Source of the DNA: Basidiobolus meristosporus CBS 931.73
Taxonomy: Eukaryota; Basidiobolomycota; Basidiobolomycetes; Basidiobolales; Basidiobolaceae
DNA length: 64,000 nucleotides
NCBI GenBank assembly: GCA_002104905.1
Contig: MCFE01000058.1
Coordinates: 1-64,000 of the forward strand
Direction: 5' to 3'
In this document: positions 21,222 to 32,709 of the stretch, one piece after another
Layout of the letters: each line of letters opens with the position of its first letter
Numbering within the stretch: position 1 is the stretch's first letter
Notes under the pieces: model-generated
The model's input: only the letters and a program-made list of their open reading frames with translations
Database searches by the model: none
Told to the model about the DNA's origin: nothing
Program-made: the position numbers and the translations under genes

Positions 21222-23281
21222 TCAATTCCTACGAGTTCTGCTTCTTCTAAATGTATTTTGCTGTCCCAAGCCAACAAGGCTGTACCCTTCGTCTCCGTTT
21301 TCGATGCTTAGATTTGGGCTGGCTGGTCTGTCTATGTCTCTGGGTAACGACAACTCCCCAGGGCGTGTAAGGAATGGTTTCAAAGTACGATTATCGAATG
21401 AGGTGAACCAATGACTGTCTTGGGGTAGGGGTGGTGGCGAAGGCTCTCTCTCCTCATCCAACAAGGAATCCTCTTCGAAGAACTCCTCCTCGTCATCCTC
21501 AAACCAGGCGGTGTTACTACGGCGGTTCTGACGGGCCTTCTTCTTCTTCTTGCGGCCTCTTCTCTCATAATAGGTCATGGGTTGCTCAAAGTCTTCATCT
21601 GAGCTCTCGTCCTCATCGTCGTCCTCTACTCCAGTGCTGATGTCTAGTTTCTTCAACATCAAGGGCGTGGTTCCTCCGAACAAAACGACGCTCACAATCA
21701 CCACCACTATCGTTGTGGTTCTTACTACGGTTCCCCCGTATTCGACCATACCAATGGCCAACACGACAGATACGGCCCCTCGAAGCCCCGCCCAGAACAG
21801 CATGAACTGGTGGTTTTTGGCAATAGCTGGACTCGGCTTCTTCAATAAATGACGCGAGCCGAAATTAATGATTCTGGAGTACGGGAAGATTGCAAAGTAT
21901 CTAGCAATGCACATGATGATCTACAAGCGGTTAGCTATGGGCTACCCTCTGGGAAGTAAATGTCGGGCCTTACCACAGTACAGATAATAAAGAAAGGTTT
22001 GTAAACATCGTTCTCATGAGTAAACATGGACACGCCGAGGTAGATGAAGATGAAATTCTCCGAGAGCTGGCAGAGTATGTGAAATATATACTTCGTAGTG
22101 CGCCGAGTTTTGATCGACATGTTATCGTATGCGTAATGCTTTAAGCTGATCCCGGTAAATAGTAAGGATACAATTCCTGGGTTCTTGGATTAGCATAGTG
22201 CCTACTGGGGATCTACATTCAATATACGAACCGGAGATCTCGATGCCATTTGCCAGGAAGTATGAGCTATACGCCACGATGATTACGATGCACGACTCTG
22301 TGGCTGGGTATCTTCGTAGTTCGGTGAACTTCAGTTGCAAGGCACACAGCATGCCCACGCCGACCCCAACGAACAGGGAGCTTAAGAAAATAAACATGAA
22401 TGTGCCGATACCAAGAACCACATTGGAGAAGTACATCTCGGAGCCATGGTATTTTCTCAGCGTTCTACATTAGTCATCTATAAGCCTATGTCTTTGGGTT
22501 GCATCGCTAATTGTTTCCTGCTTACTCGAATAGAACGATGGACACTGCGTCGTTCATGATACTCTCGCCGAAAATAAGGGTGAACAGCTTCGGATCCACC
22601 TTCAGCTGGGAAAAGATGGCAAGAACGGTGACCGGATCCGTGGCGGAGAGCACCGAGCCGAACATAAAGCATTCATTGAGGGAGAGAACAATATTTTCAA
22701 CTCCAGTCAGAGTGATCATGTAGGTAAATCCGCTGACGTAGGACTGGTTAGCTCGTGCATTGGCGAAATAAACGTGCGTCGAGATTTCTCACCCAATGAC
22801 CAGGGCAGTAGTAAATGTGCCAAGGAGAGCAAAAATAAGAATAGTTCCAATGTGTCGGAAAAAGCGATTCTGCACACATATGTTACCAACTGATTCGGCC
22901 TGTAGAGCATCAGAAAAAACTAACCCGCTTCAGTTCGTATCCTGAATTCAATATGATCGGGGGCAGGATCAAGTTCAAGAAGAACCCCGAATCAAAGGTC
23001 ATCAGGTTTCTCAACGTTGTTGTTGGCCCGAAACGTATAACAAGCCCGACAAGCATCCCTTCCAGAACATGAGCGGTCAGTTTTAAACACAGGGATCAGT
23101 TCAGGGTAGACCTACCTACGAATATAGAGACCACCGATTCGTGTATCATGCGCACCTCTTTCCTTTTCAAAAAGTAGCTGATCCAGAGGATCAGTAACAT
23201 TAAGGATAGATATATCAGCAACGCCCAACTTGAGTAGAACTCATCTTCAAGCGGTGCCTGGTGTTCGCTGTTTTCAGGCAT
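21222..23281 (-). CDS. Endosomal Na+(K+)/H+ exchanger, NHX1/NHE family, paralogue 1
   Basis: Seven exons: 23281-23116, 23058-22925, 22869-22793, 22732-22526, 22464-22232, 22176-21974 and 21920-21222. These give 572 residues. Family hallmarks in order: [19 protein letters not shown] (TM5 region), [12 protein letters not shown], the ion-binding [40 protein letters not shown] and [18 protein letters not shown]. The match to yeast Nhx1 is nearly gap-free in the core, so a role in vacuolar or endosomal pH and cation balance is expected. The cytosolic tail is acidic ([13 protein letters not shown]), then basic ([12 protein letters not shown]). The ATG at 23281 was chosen because upstream frames lack ATG. 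Paralogue 2 sits head to head 2.3 kb away with the same exon pattern. Confidence 0.93.
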
Positions 23282-23885
23282 GATGGGCTGAGGATGAAGG
23301 GAATTGAAAGCTGCTATCAAGTTATATGGAGGAATGCACCTTGGAACGGCTGTTGACTAGGAAGCAAAGGGAGTTGGCAACTGCTGGCATCACAAATGAT
23401 TGGTAAATTGAAGCAGGTGCTGCAATGACAGCGAATTAAGGTGTTGGATCTGATGTCAGATCCTGCCGCGGACTGGTTTTATTCTGATGAGTGGACATGG
23501 AACTCGGTAATGCATTCTGGTACGTGATTCCAAGCATGATTATAGCCTGAGAACGGATATGATTTCTGACACGAAAATTACATTTCATTTCGTTTAATTT
23601 CCCACAGTCGAAGCCAAAATGCTAGGGATATCTACGCACCAAGGATATTGTCTTCCCGCCAAACAGGAAAAATGCGTGTTGCGTTTTATGGACTGGGTGC
23701 AGTGGGGAGCCATATGTCAGGTTTGAAGTTCAACAGAATACGCTTCAAAGTCTGCTACAACTTTCGTACATTCACGTTGCAGATTGTTTACTTTGGCTGT
23801 ATCCCATTCACCACTCGCAAGCAGCTTCCTCACGAAAGATTTCGTAGATCTTATTAAGTTTGCGCTACATTAGAAGAAAAGGAAG
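23282..23885. other. Intergenic with a possible dehydrogenase N-terminal relic
   Basis: At 23669-23720 on the plus strand, KMRVAFYGLGAVGSHMSG resembles the NAD(P)-binding start of 6-phosphogluconate or 3-hydroxyisobutyrate dehydrogenases (VxFIGLGxMGxxM). Nothing of the rest of such an enzyme follows. It is at best a single-exon relic. Confidence 0.35.
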
Positions 23886-24840
23886 TCAGAGGCTGGCAAA
23901 GGTGGCACAATGCATTCTACTCACCTCAACTTTGCGTGTGCTCTCTAGATAGTCGTGGTTCTGATGGACGATGAAATCGTTCGGGAGGACCCAGTGCTCA
24001 ATACCCGACAAATAGATCTCATACGGACAGGCAGCTTTGTTCCCGCCGTAGCCAAGGAACCTTTCGTTGGACCACGGCGCCCCTTCTTTTTTAACAATCA
24101 CATATGGTTGCTTGCTGGCGTACCACCTGGTGTAGTCAGTGGAACCATGCCCGTTTACCCGAGATTTATGAAACATATCTACTCTCTTCTCCTGCACCAG
24201 GCCCAACAAGTCCGGCTTTGTTCATGGGAAGATGGAAGCATCCCTGCCTTCATTAAGGACGCTATACTTGAAGGCTGGGAATACTATTGCCACTTGACCG
24301 TCCTTCATACGCTTCATCATTTCTGGATAGCCCTTCAGATTTTGGCGAAAATCGACGCACAGATAGGAATCAACATTCAACAGAAGGAAATAGTCGGTAC
24401 GGCTGAAAAAACGCGCTACATTTACAAGGTGAACATCAACTCAAGTCTTCATCAAGGGGTTGGAATCATACATCTGTGCTAGCCGGTGTACAACCTCTTC
24501 TTTCTTGTCGTCATCGGGCACATGGAGAGCAACCGATATAGCCCCTCTAGAAGAGTGGTTTAGACAGGGAATTTTAGCTCAAGCCGCATTCGCCACTTAC
24601 CCTGGTAGGTTTGTACCAACTCCTCAGACACATGGAAACGATCGGAAGTTGTCAGAGTGGCTACTGTGATATCTTCCTTTGAAGGAGCCAGCTTCATTGC
24701 ATAGTAGTATGGTCTCAGAACCGTGGGTTGCAGGCTATCCGAAAAGAGTTTCGAGACAACGTGCTCTTGTTCTATTGAACGAAACTCGTTAGCAAGTAGC
24801 CAAAACCTACCAAGAGCCACTTTTACCACATTGCTCTAGC
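23886..24840 (-). pseudogene. GT49 (LARGE/B4GAT1-like) glycosyltransferase, inactivated
   Basis: Translation in order gives APSKEDITVATLTTSDRF, an intron ending near 24545, SVALHVPDDD and the acceptor-side motif FLLLNVDSYLCVD. Then come …GQVAIVFPAF…, GHGSTDYTRWYASKQPYVIV, ERFLGYGGNKAACPYEIYLSG and VLPNDFIVHQNHDY. This is the Glyco_transf_49 core of Golgi glycosyltransferases. Two in-frame TGA codons interrupt it at 24443-24441 and 24224-24222, and neither fits inside a plausible intron. The N-terminal membrane anchor was not found. The gene lies between two inverted exchanger paralogues, suggesting it was carried along in a local rearrangement and then decayed. Confidence 0.75.
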
Positions 24841-25556
24841 CAGGCGAGATGCGGTTCAGGGTTGGGCACGCCTGTGATTGCAAGTTGCCTTTAGTTGGCT
24901 ATGGGATTCTGTGGAATCATGGAGCGTCGCTTCAGACTGTTTGAGTCTCGAAAGTAATGAACGGTATACACCATAGAGATAAAAGATATCCCAAGAACAG
25001 CCACCTCACAATCCTGGGTAAAGAGTATTTTGCTCGCATACTTAGTGGCTTAAGGGGCGTATGAATAATCAACATAAGCTATCGTAATAAGATTTAAACA
25101 GCAACTGAGTCTAAGCAGGGGCCGATGCTAATCAATACCCAACTCTAGTCTGCATGGCTAAAAGAAGCCATCCTGGGCCCTGCTACGAGTGCTCTCTATG
25201 CATGATTTTTGGGTTCTGTAACGCTCTCTTGAATCACACTAGTTCAGCAACAGACAGCACTTGTAGGTTCACCAACCACGCAACCACGCAACCAACCACA
25301 GGCGCAGAGATTGTGTGACTACAAATTCTAAAAGCGAACTAATTTAGAATTACAATTGTGGATGGATCGGGAATTGCTCCAATCAATGTACAATGAGCGC
25401 ATTCTTAATCAGTTGACGCCAACCCTCAGCAGCCTCTGTCGAAACACTTTGATTGTTTGCTTTTTGCTGAGCTCACCTATTGACACTTGATGGTCCTTGC
25501 GAAACTGCTTTCTTCTCGGCAAATAATAACAAACCTCTCTTGACATATCTACACTT
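24841..25556. other. Intergenic
   Basis: No gene recognised. Contains a short CAACCACG-rich repeat near 25270 and the promoter of the exchanger gene starting at 25557. Confidence 0.5.
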
Positions 25557-27491
25557 ATGGCGAAGCACGCGTCTCCTCTCGAGGAGGAATATTATTCAAG
25601 CTGGGCTATCCTGATCTTCCTCACGCTGCTGTTTCTGATATTATGGATAAGCTACCAGATGAAGCTTCACAAAGTTCACTTCTTGCACGAATCGGTGGTC
25701 TCCATTTTTGTTGGTAAGTGAAGGATTGAGCCGCACGGGGAGCATCGGACTGATCCGTTGTCTAGGTATGTTTGTCGGCTTTGTTATCAGAATTTCCCCC
25801 GACTCCGTTCTACAGAACCTTATGACCTTCGATCCGGCTTTCTTCCTGAATCTGATTCTTCCGCCGATCATTCTGAATTCAGGCTACGAGCTCAAGAGGG
25901 TTAGTCAACTGAGTCCCCAGTCCGTCGAGATAGACCATGTAGCTTACACTTTACACTAGTATCGATTCTTTCGCCATATCGGGACTATATTGGTTTTTGC
26001 ACTTCTCGGGACCTTCACTACTGCATTGATTATGGGGTAAATCCGGCATTCGATTTGTTCCTCACCGTCCCATTAACCTCAGCCCACACCTCGATAGTGC
26101 CTTCACATATATCATCACCCTTATCGGGCCGGAGGATATAAATCTCACCCTGAATGAGTGCTTCATGTTTGGCTCGGTTCTGTCTTCGACTGATCCAGTT
26201 ACCGTGCTGGCCATCTTCTCGCAACTGAAAGTGGATCCCAAGCTTTATTCCATCATCTTCGGGGAGAGCATCCTGAACGACGCGGTCTCCATTGTGCTGT
26301 ACGAGTAAGTACCAGTAGTAGCCTGGATACTAGACCATCATACTGATCACAGCCCCTGATTAGGACGCTAAGAAAGTACCACGACTCCGAGCTGCATCTC
26401 TCCAACGTCTTGCTGGGGATCGGGACATTCATAGTGAGCTTCACCTCCTCCATGGCCATCGGCATAGTGGTTGGTATGGTGTGCGCGCTCATGCTCAAGT
26501 ATTCCCAACTCCACCGGTTCCCAGGGATCGAGTCCGCCCTGGTCACCATTATGGCGTACGGCTCATACTTCCTGGCGAATGCCCTTGAGATGTCAGGTAT
26601 AGGCCGTTGTACAGATGGCATTGTGCACCTCAGCCTTCTAACGCGATTCGCGACATCCAGGAATCGTGGCTTTATTGTTCACTGGAATAGTAATGAAGCA
26701 CTACGCGTACGACAACATGTCGGTGCGATGCCAGCGGTCCACCAAATACATGTTTCAAATCCTATGCAAGCTGGCAGAAAACTTCATCTTCATCTACCTT
26801 GGGGTGACCATGTTCACGAATGTGGATGATGTGTATCGGCCCTTCTTCATTGTTTCCACCCTGGTGAGGATCCTCTCAATGTTCCAATGGCACTTCCACT
26901 TGCTAACTCCAGCTGCGACATCGCCAGGTTGTCATGTGCGTTGCGCGCTATTGTGCGATTTTCGGCTTCTCCAAACTCATCAACCTTGGCTCCAAGCATT
27001 TCTTCAAGCGGCCAGGGGAAGCAATTGTCGAAAAGCACCAATTTATGTTGTTTTGGGCCGGGCTCCGCGGCGCCGTATCGTTTGTATTGGCTATTGGAAT
27101 GATGGACTATGATGGGGCAGTGGTCCGGACCACCACCCTCATGGTGATAGTTCTAAGTGTGGTCGTGTTTGGTGGCACCGCCCCTTACATGCTCAACCGG
27201 TTCAATATTGCGACTGGGGTGGAGGATTCTGACAACGATAGTTCGGAAAATGAAGCCGGCCTTCCTTCAGGGCAGGCTGCTAAGCGCGAGAGTCGAAAGC
27301 CACGCCATGCTGGTCAGCGTCATCGGGATTCATCTGCTGTTTGGATAGAGGAAGAGGCGCTTCTGGACGAGGAGAAATTTCGCCACAAGACACCAGCCTC
27401 CCGTTACGATAATCACTGGTTCACCTCATTCGATAACCGACACCTAAAGCCCCTCCTAACAAACATGAAAAGTGGAGCTCGTGCGGATTAA
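25557..27491 (+). CDS. Endosomal Na+(K+)/H+ exchanger, NHX1/NHE family, paralogue 2
   Basis: Exons 25557-25713, 25766-25899, 25960-26036, 26098-26304, 26364-26596, 26661-26863 and 26928-27491 give 524 residues. The five internal exons are 134, 77, 207, 233 and 203 nt, identical in length to those of the inverted neighbour at 21222-23281, so the two arose by duplication. All family motifs are kept: [54 protein letters not shown] and [16 protein letters not shown]. The tail is shorter and less charged than in paralogue 1, so regulation may have diverged. The expected place of action is endosome or vacuole membrane. Confidence 0.93.
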
Positions 27492-27758
27492 GCTTTGTTG
27501 ATTTTTGCGCTTTGCGCTGCCTCTATAGACACAATAAATGCAAATAAATCATTATCATTCACAGGCTGCTGGAGTTGGCCAGTTCTGCTCCGTGCTAAGA
27601 CATTCTCATGAATTTATGGATGACGATGATGCGGTCAGGTGGCTTAGGGTGCATGTAGAAATCCGGAGTAGTCATGACATGTACCTCAGGAGAGGCACAC
27701 CAACCACCACCACCACCGCCATCACTACCCTTCCACCGTTGACTCTTGTGCTCTCAGA

Positions 27759-28961
27759 ATGTTTGCAAGCTTAGACGCCTACCGTTCGCCCAGTCTACGT
27801 CCTTTCTCTCCCACCTCTAATTCCGACGTCATATCCCTAAGTGACAGTCATCCCAACGCCAACAAAGCTCCCTTCATTATAGGTGTTGCGGGTGGCCCAG
27901 GGGCCGGCAAAGTAAGTGTTTCCAAGAGTTTGATGAATAGAGCGTGAAGCGCCTGAAACAAGCGAATCCATTGAAGCCCCAAGTATGCCACCGCTTATTC
28001 AACCCGAGTTTGCTTTCTATCCACGTAGAGTAAGGTGTGCAAGCTAGTTGTCGAGCGTCTGAAGCCTCACGAGAACTCCCAGATACAGAAGGTTGTGATT
28101 CTGAGTTTGTTTCGCTTTCTAAGAGAGTTTGAGGGAGAAGATCTGGAGGCGGCGTTGCAAGGAAATATGAACATCGAGCATCCAGGTAAGCCCCAACCTC
28201 CAACTCCACCCGCTCTCTTCTCGATACCAACGAAGCAATCCAAGATGCATACGACTTTGATCTACTCGCTGAGCTTCTTTCCGAACTGCGCCAAGGGAAT
28301 CCGATCGACCTTCCCATATATGATTTTTCTCGGTGGAGAAGGTATCGAATCATTAGCTTCAATTCCCTCCAACCCAGCGCTAACAGAATCCCAGATGCGC
28401 CGAGACAGAAAGATGGGGCGATCCACTGCCGGATGTTGTAATCCTTGAAGGATGCCTGGTCCTGTTTGACTCCAAGGTCCGGCATTTTCTGTCCATGAAG
28501 ATATTTGCCGACGTGGACTCGGATACTAGACTCATCAACCTCGGTAATTTTGAAATTATCCCAGCCAAGTCTTGGGCCACCGTGATTAACTTCGGATCTA
28601 GTGAACAAGGAGCTGTCCAAGAAAGAAGGGAACATCGACAGGATCATCACCAGATACACACACGTACGAAAGCCGACATTCGAGCATTTCATTTTCCCGG
28701 TAATTGGCCAAACAGTCGGTATGCGTCAGTTCACTCCAGCTAATCTACATCCCCCCCCCCGTGTAGACCAAGAAGAGCGCCGACATCATCATGCCAAGGG
28801 GATTCGAAAACACAGTTGCCATCGACCTCATTACCGAACATGTCAATGCCATCCTAACCGCGCAAGTCCCAGCCATTGCCCCGCACGAGCTGGAGAATCC
28901 CTACGTGGTGTCCGACATCTACGACAAACCAAAAAGGATCTTTACCCCCATTCCCGAATGA
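27759..28961 (+). CDS. Uridine kinase-like protein, catalytic Asp missing
   Basis: Six exons: 27759-27911, 28029-28185, 28245-28341, 28395-28543, 28602-28699 and 28767-28961. They give 282 residues. The fold is clear: P-loop GVAGGPGAGKS, EDLEAALQGN, EHPDAYDFDLL, LPIYDFSR, DVVILEGCLVL, ADVDSDTRLI, TKKSADIIMPRGFENTVAIDLI. In uridine-cytidine kinases the strand after the P-loop ends in SQDSFYR, whose Asp is the catalytic base. Here it reads SLFRFLRE, with no gap. The Arg-rich DTRLxRRVLRD segment is also altered (DTRLINLVNKEL). With the P-loop kept but the base lost, the protein may bind nucleotide without phosphorylating uridine, or may be an early pseudogene. All reading frames and splice sites are intact. 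Confidence 0.8.
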
Positions 28962-29006
28962 ATGGATTTTATTGTTAGGATATGCGCAGAATGCCTCAAT
29001 AAACTC

Positions 29007-30649
29007 CTAGTTGGTCTTCTTTTTTGGGACTCCTGCATCACGGTTGTACAGCCATACAATAGAAAACACGACGAACCCAACTAGCATGGAGCCAGCGCTA
29101 ACATAATAAGGGAATGCCACTGTCAAGAATCTTGGGTATTCGTTGTGGCGATAGGGTCGAATGGGCACCACATCTTTCTCCAAAACATAGGATAGGCCTG
29201 CTCTCTTGTAATTGACTCGAAGGGTGTATACTCCATACACATCCGGAAGAGCAATGTGGCCAACGTATTTGGTGCTGCTGGGGGATTCGCTTTGGGTGCG
29301 GTTCAGGGTGACGCGGACATAGGGATCCAGCATGATTGCCTCGAACTGGACATCAGGTGCGCTGTATGGATGCCAGCTGTTGTCGAAATACTCAGACAAC
29401 TCGATCTCGTAAACCTTCGAAGAGTCAGATTAGTACCTGGGTCGGCTCCAACACGTGTCCCCATACGTACAATGTTATCGTTGATTCTGTACCAGCCAGG
29501 GAATTCCTCCTCTTCGACCTTGTGGTGCTTGACACTGACAGCCTTAAGAACACCCTTTTCCTGGAATGTCCATTGGCTTAACTCGTTGAAGAAAGCCTCG
29601 TTACCTGATTTAACATATCTGAAAGCTCCTTTAGCATCCTGGACACATCCGTTTAATCATCATACGCGAAACGAACCTTTTCTCCGAACCATGGATCTTT
29701 ACTGAGGAGGTGGCGAATCTAAAGGGCGAAATTAGTACCGAGTCGTCGCCACCGCTCTGCTCCTTGTGGCTTACCTATCGCTGAACAGATCCAGGGAGCC
29801 GGAGAAAGTGACCCTAGCATTGTTTAATGCCTGGTGAGAGCTAACTAAAGCGATCTCACTTCCGATTAGAGTAATGTCATCGTCAACAACCATGTTCTCC
29901 TTGGTTTCGTAGGAGTAGGCGGTGGGATTGGCTTTCAAGATCGCCGTGGTGTAAACAAGGGGGGATACGAGATGGCCGATACCGTTGAACAGAACGGGTG
30001 CTCCCTCTCTGACAGTTGGGCTGAAGATTGCTGTCACCGGAGTGAAACGATCGGAAGCAATCACTGTGTGTTCGGAAGTTTCGTTATATTGGAAATGGTC
30101 GATGACACTAGTTCCCTGGTTGTCGAAATCAATCCCTAGTTGGGCGGCAAATTGCTGTATCACCGGGCTCATGGCGGAGCTACTTGCTACCAGGATGTTT
30201 CCTCCTTTGTTGGTGAAATCGACCAGGGTAGTCGCGGTAAGAGAACCTCCGTATTCTATTAAATAACCAAAGGAGAAGTTGAGTATTCCATGTTTCATGT
30301 GCAGTGAGCGAGCAGACAGTGAGGAGTACTTTTGGTGCTTGGGGAGAACAAAACGAGGTGATCGAAATTACGCTCATCATATTGAATAAGGTTCAACGAC
30401 GGGTCGGTGGCGTCATTGAAGGTCAACTGATAGCCACGTTCTGGAAAATAAAGACGTGAGGAAAAACATTCCGCAAGGACAAGGTTGAGCAAGGCGGGTA
30501 TTACCAGTCAAGGAGTTGAAGAAAATGGAATACTGATCTTTGGCAGCGATCTCATCCAAAAGCACCAGCACCTTGTCTCCGGTTAGAGACTTTGCAGAAG
30601 CTAGCAAGGAACAAGGTAGTAAAGCCAATAAAGAATACAACAGACGCAT
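29007..30649 (-). CDS. WBP1: Oligosaccharyltransferase subunit Wbp1/OST48
   Basis: Exons 30649-30505, 30440-30330, 30255-29775, 29718-29677, 29618-29471 and 29414-29007 give 444 residues. A signal peptide starts MRLLYSLLALLPCSLLASA. The luminal part has DKVLVLLDE, ERGYQLTF, YGGSLTATTLVDF, GGNILVASS and RVTFSGSLDLFSD, then PDVYGVYTLRVNYKR before a single membrane span near the C-terminus. The chain ends in KKTN, the di-lysine ER-retrieval signal also found in yeast Wbp1. The protein is a non-catalytic subunit of the complex that N-glycosylates proteins in the ER. The short fourth exon (42 nt) and the acceptor before RYVKSG were set by reading frame. Confidence 0.92.
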
Positions 30650-30860
30650 GTTTACTGCTGACCAAGTAGTGTGTGGCAAGACAATAATTAGTCTAAGTAA
30701 TTCTCGCCGAGTTGGAAGGCAATGGTTAAGTGAATCAGTATAAAAGCCAGCATAGCAGATTCTATTGGTCTGATAGAGAACCCATTTGATTGGAACACAT
30801 ATAGCGTCACATATTTCCAATTTCCATCTTTGTCCTTCCATGGGTTGATTGAGCAGAGCA

Positions 30861-31018
30861 TGAATGGTTAGTGAGCATATGGTTGAATAGTTGTGAATGC
30901 ATGGCAGTGAGTACGTGGTGAATGGGTCGTGAGCATATGGATGAATGGTTAGTGAGCATATGGTTGAATAGTTGTGAATGCATGGCCAGTGAGTACGTGG
31001 TTGAATGGGTCGTGAGCA
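30861..31018. repeat. Two tandem copies of an 81-bp unit
   Basis: TGAATGGTTAGTGAGCATAT at 30861 recurs at 30942, and the copies match almost to the end. Shorter internal echoes (GTGAGCATATGG, GTGAGTACGTGG) suggest the unit itself grew from a smaller motif. It lies between the WBP1 promoter and the 3' end of the next gene. Confidence 0.85.
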
Positions 31019-31100
31019 ACAAGTCAGGTTTATTAGGATTATATCAGCGTGGGTGGTGGAAAGGATCTCTATTTATACATATGAACAAAAGAAAAGGATT

Positions 31101-32348
31101 TTACACCTTGATGACGCGTGTGTCGTACTCGACCTCCTCCTCTTCTGACTCCCCTTCCTCCCCTCCTTCCTCATCGGTATCCTCGTACAATATAGAGGTC
31201 AATCTCTCTGCAACCAATGGCATCTCGATCATGGTGTAGGGGGCGATCTCGAAAGAGAAAGCAAGGTCTCGTAGACGAAGAGAGGTTTTGGGCGGAGGGG
31301 CGCTGAGCTTGGTTGGTTGCATTTCGTATACACTCTTGGCCAGGTTCTTTTTGAAGAAGATATCGCTTCGCTCCCGGAGATTGGGTGGTGCGTCGGAAGT
31401 GATGATCCCCATGGACCGGTTACACCTAACCTTATATATACAATTGCTGATGATGGTTTTGAGGTGACTCTGTGGAAAAAGTTAGCCAAGGCTGGATTGA
31501 TCTGGTTCAGGTGATATACCTCAAGTGCGTATTGCAGAACTTCGATACTGTCGGGTGTAACTCCGTTTAGCAGTCCGTGTTCCAATGCTATTGTTGTCAT
31601 TCTCTCGTGCAATATCTCTCCGTCGGGAAGCTCCTTGGAATCATAGCACAGAGGCGCTTGGTATCCTTTGTTGACCTCGCTTATGTAGTCTACATCACTC
31701 TGGGGTTAGCAAGTCATCGTGAATGGGGCGTGGTAGTACTGCACTTACTCGGCGGAATACCACCAGAAGGGAAGGGAAGACTACGTGCAGTCGACCTCAG
31801 AGGAAGGGGTTTAGAGGGAGCTGTGCGTGTTTTCTACAGAATCGTCTCATCATTCGAAACAAATCCAAGAGACTAGATGGTAGATATGATTGTACTCACC
31901 AAGAGCACTTTGATTCTGTCCCGATCCGCCTTCTTCAGTGATAGAATGTCCTGTCTCAGCTTCTTCCTTTTTGGGTCTTTTTCCAGTGATGTGCGATCCT
32001 TTTTGCGTTTCAACCACTTGGTAGACCGCTGGTTAGGCGGTGGCGGTGCTGATTTCTGAGCATTTGATATATTGGCCAAGATGAAAGCATTATGTAGTTT
32101 CACTAAGGAGGGTTAACATCATACAAGCACCTCAGAGCAAAGGAAAAAGAGAAGGAAGTACCGTGTTCTCTAGGAATATACAGATTTGCGTAGAAATCAA
32201 ATTCTTGTCTATTGAGCTTTCCGGTGACGAAATCCTTCAAGGCGTTCCAGTAGAGGGGGCCATTCTCACCAAGTGTGTCAGCAAGCTTCTGCTTCAAAGC
32301 CAGAACGTCGTGACGTCCGTTTTTCGTGTCTTTGGTGTCATTTTTCAT
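31101..32348 (-). CDS. HFI1: SAGA subunit Ada1/Hfi1 (TADA1)
   Basis: Four exons: 32348-32162, 32102-31900, 31699-31520 and 31469-31101. They give 312 residues. The SAGA-Tad1 domain starts near residue 12 (ALKQKLADTLGENGPLYWNA, then FVTGKLNRQEFD). Next is a basic nuclear segment (KWLKRKKDRTS, DPKRKKLRQD). The central histone-fold-like part has CYDSKELPDGE and LEHGLLNGVTPDSIEVLQ. The C-terminus is very acidic (DTDEEGGEEGESEEEE). Ada1 helps hold together the SAGA coactivator core in the nucleus. The second intron is about 200 bp, long for this locus, so a small missed exon is possible. The start codon is the first in-frame ATG. The gene diverges from the Ap4A phosphorylase gene. Confidence 0.85.
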
Positions 32349-32709
32349 ACTACACACAAGTGATGTTCGTTTGTTCACCAAGTCAGATATTTACTACTTC
32401 TAGCGTAGTCACTTCCTTAAAGGGGACTTCGGCTATAGTCAAAAATGTAGGAATATCCTAGCACAAATTCCAAGGATTTTTTTTAAGAACATCATTTCCT
32501 TTCGAGTCATTTGACCTCATGTTACTTACTGCAGAGATGTTAATTGACGTTGATTCATGGCAAAATAACAATGGGATCTTACCAGCGTGTTACCCTTTCT
32601 GATCCGTGGGCTCGGTATTATGGGTCTAGATTCAATTGTTTACGATAAGTATGGTAGTTGGCGTGATATTGTGATTACCGAGCCCTTCTTGCTTCTACTG
32701 CCAACGACT

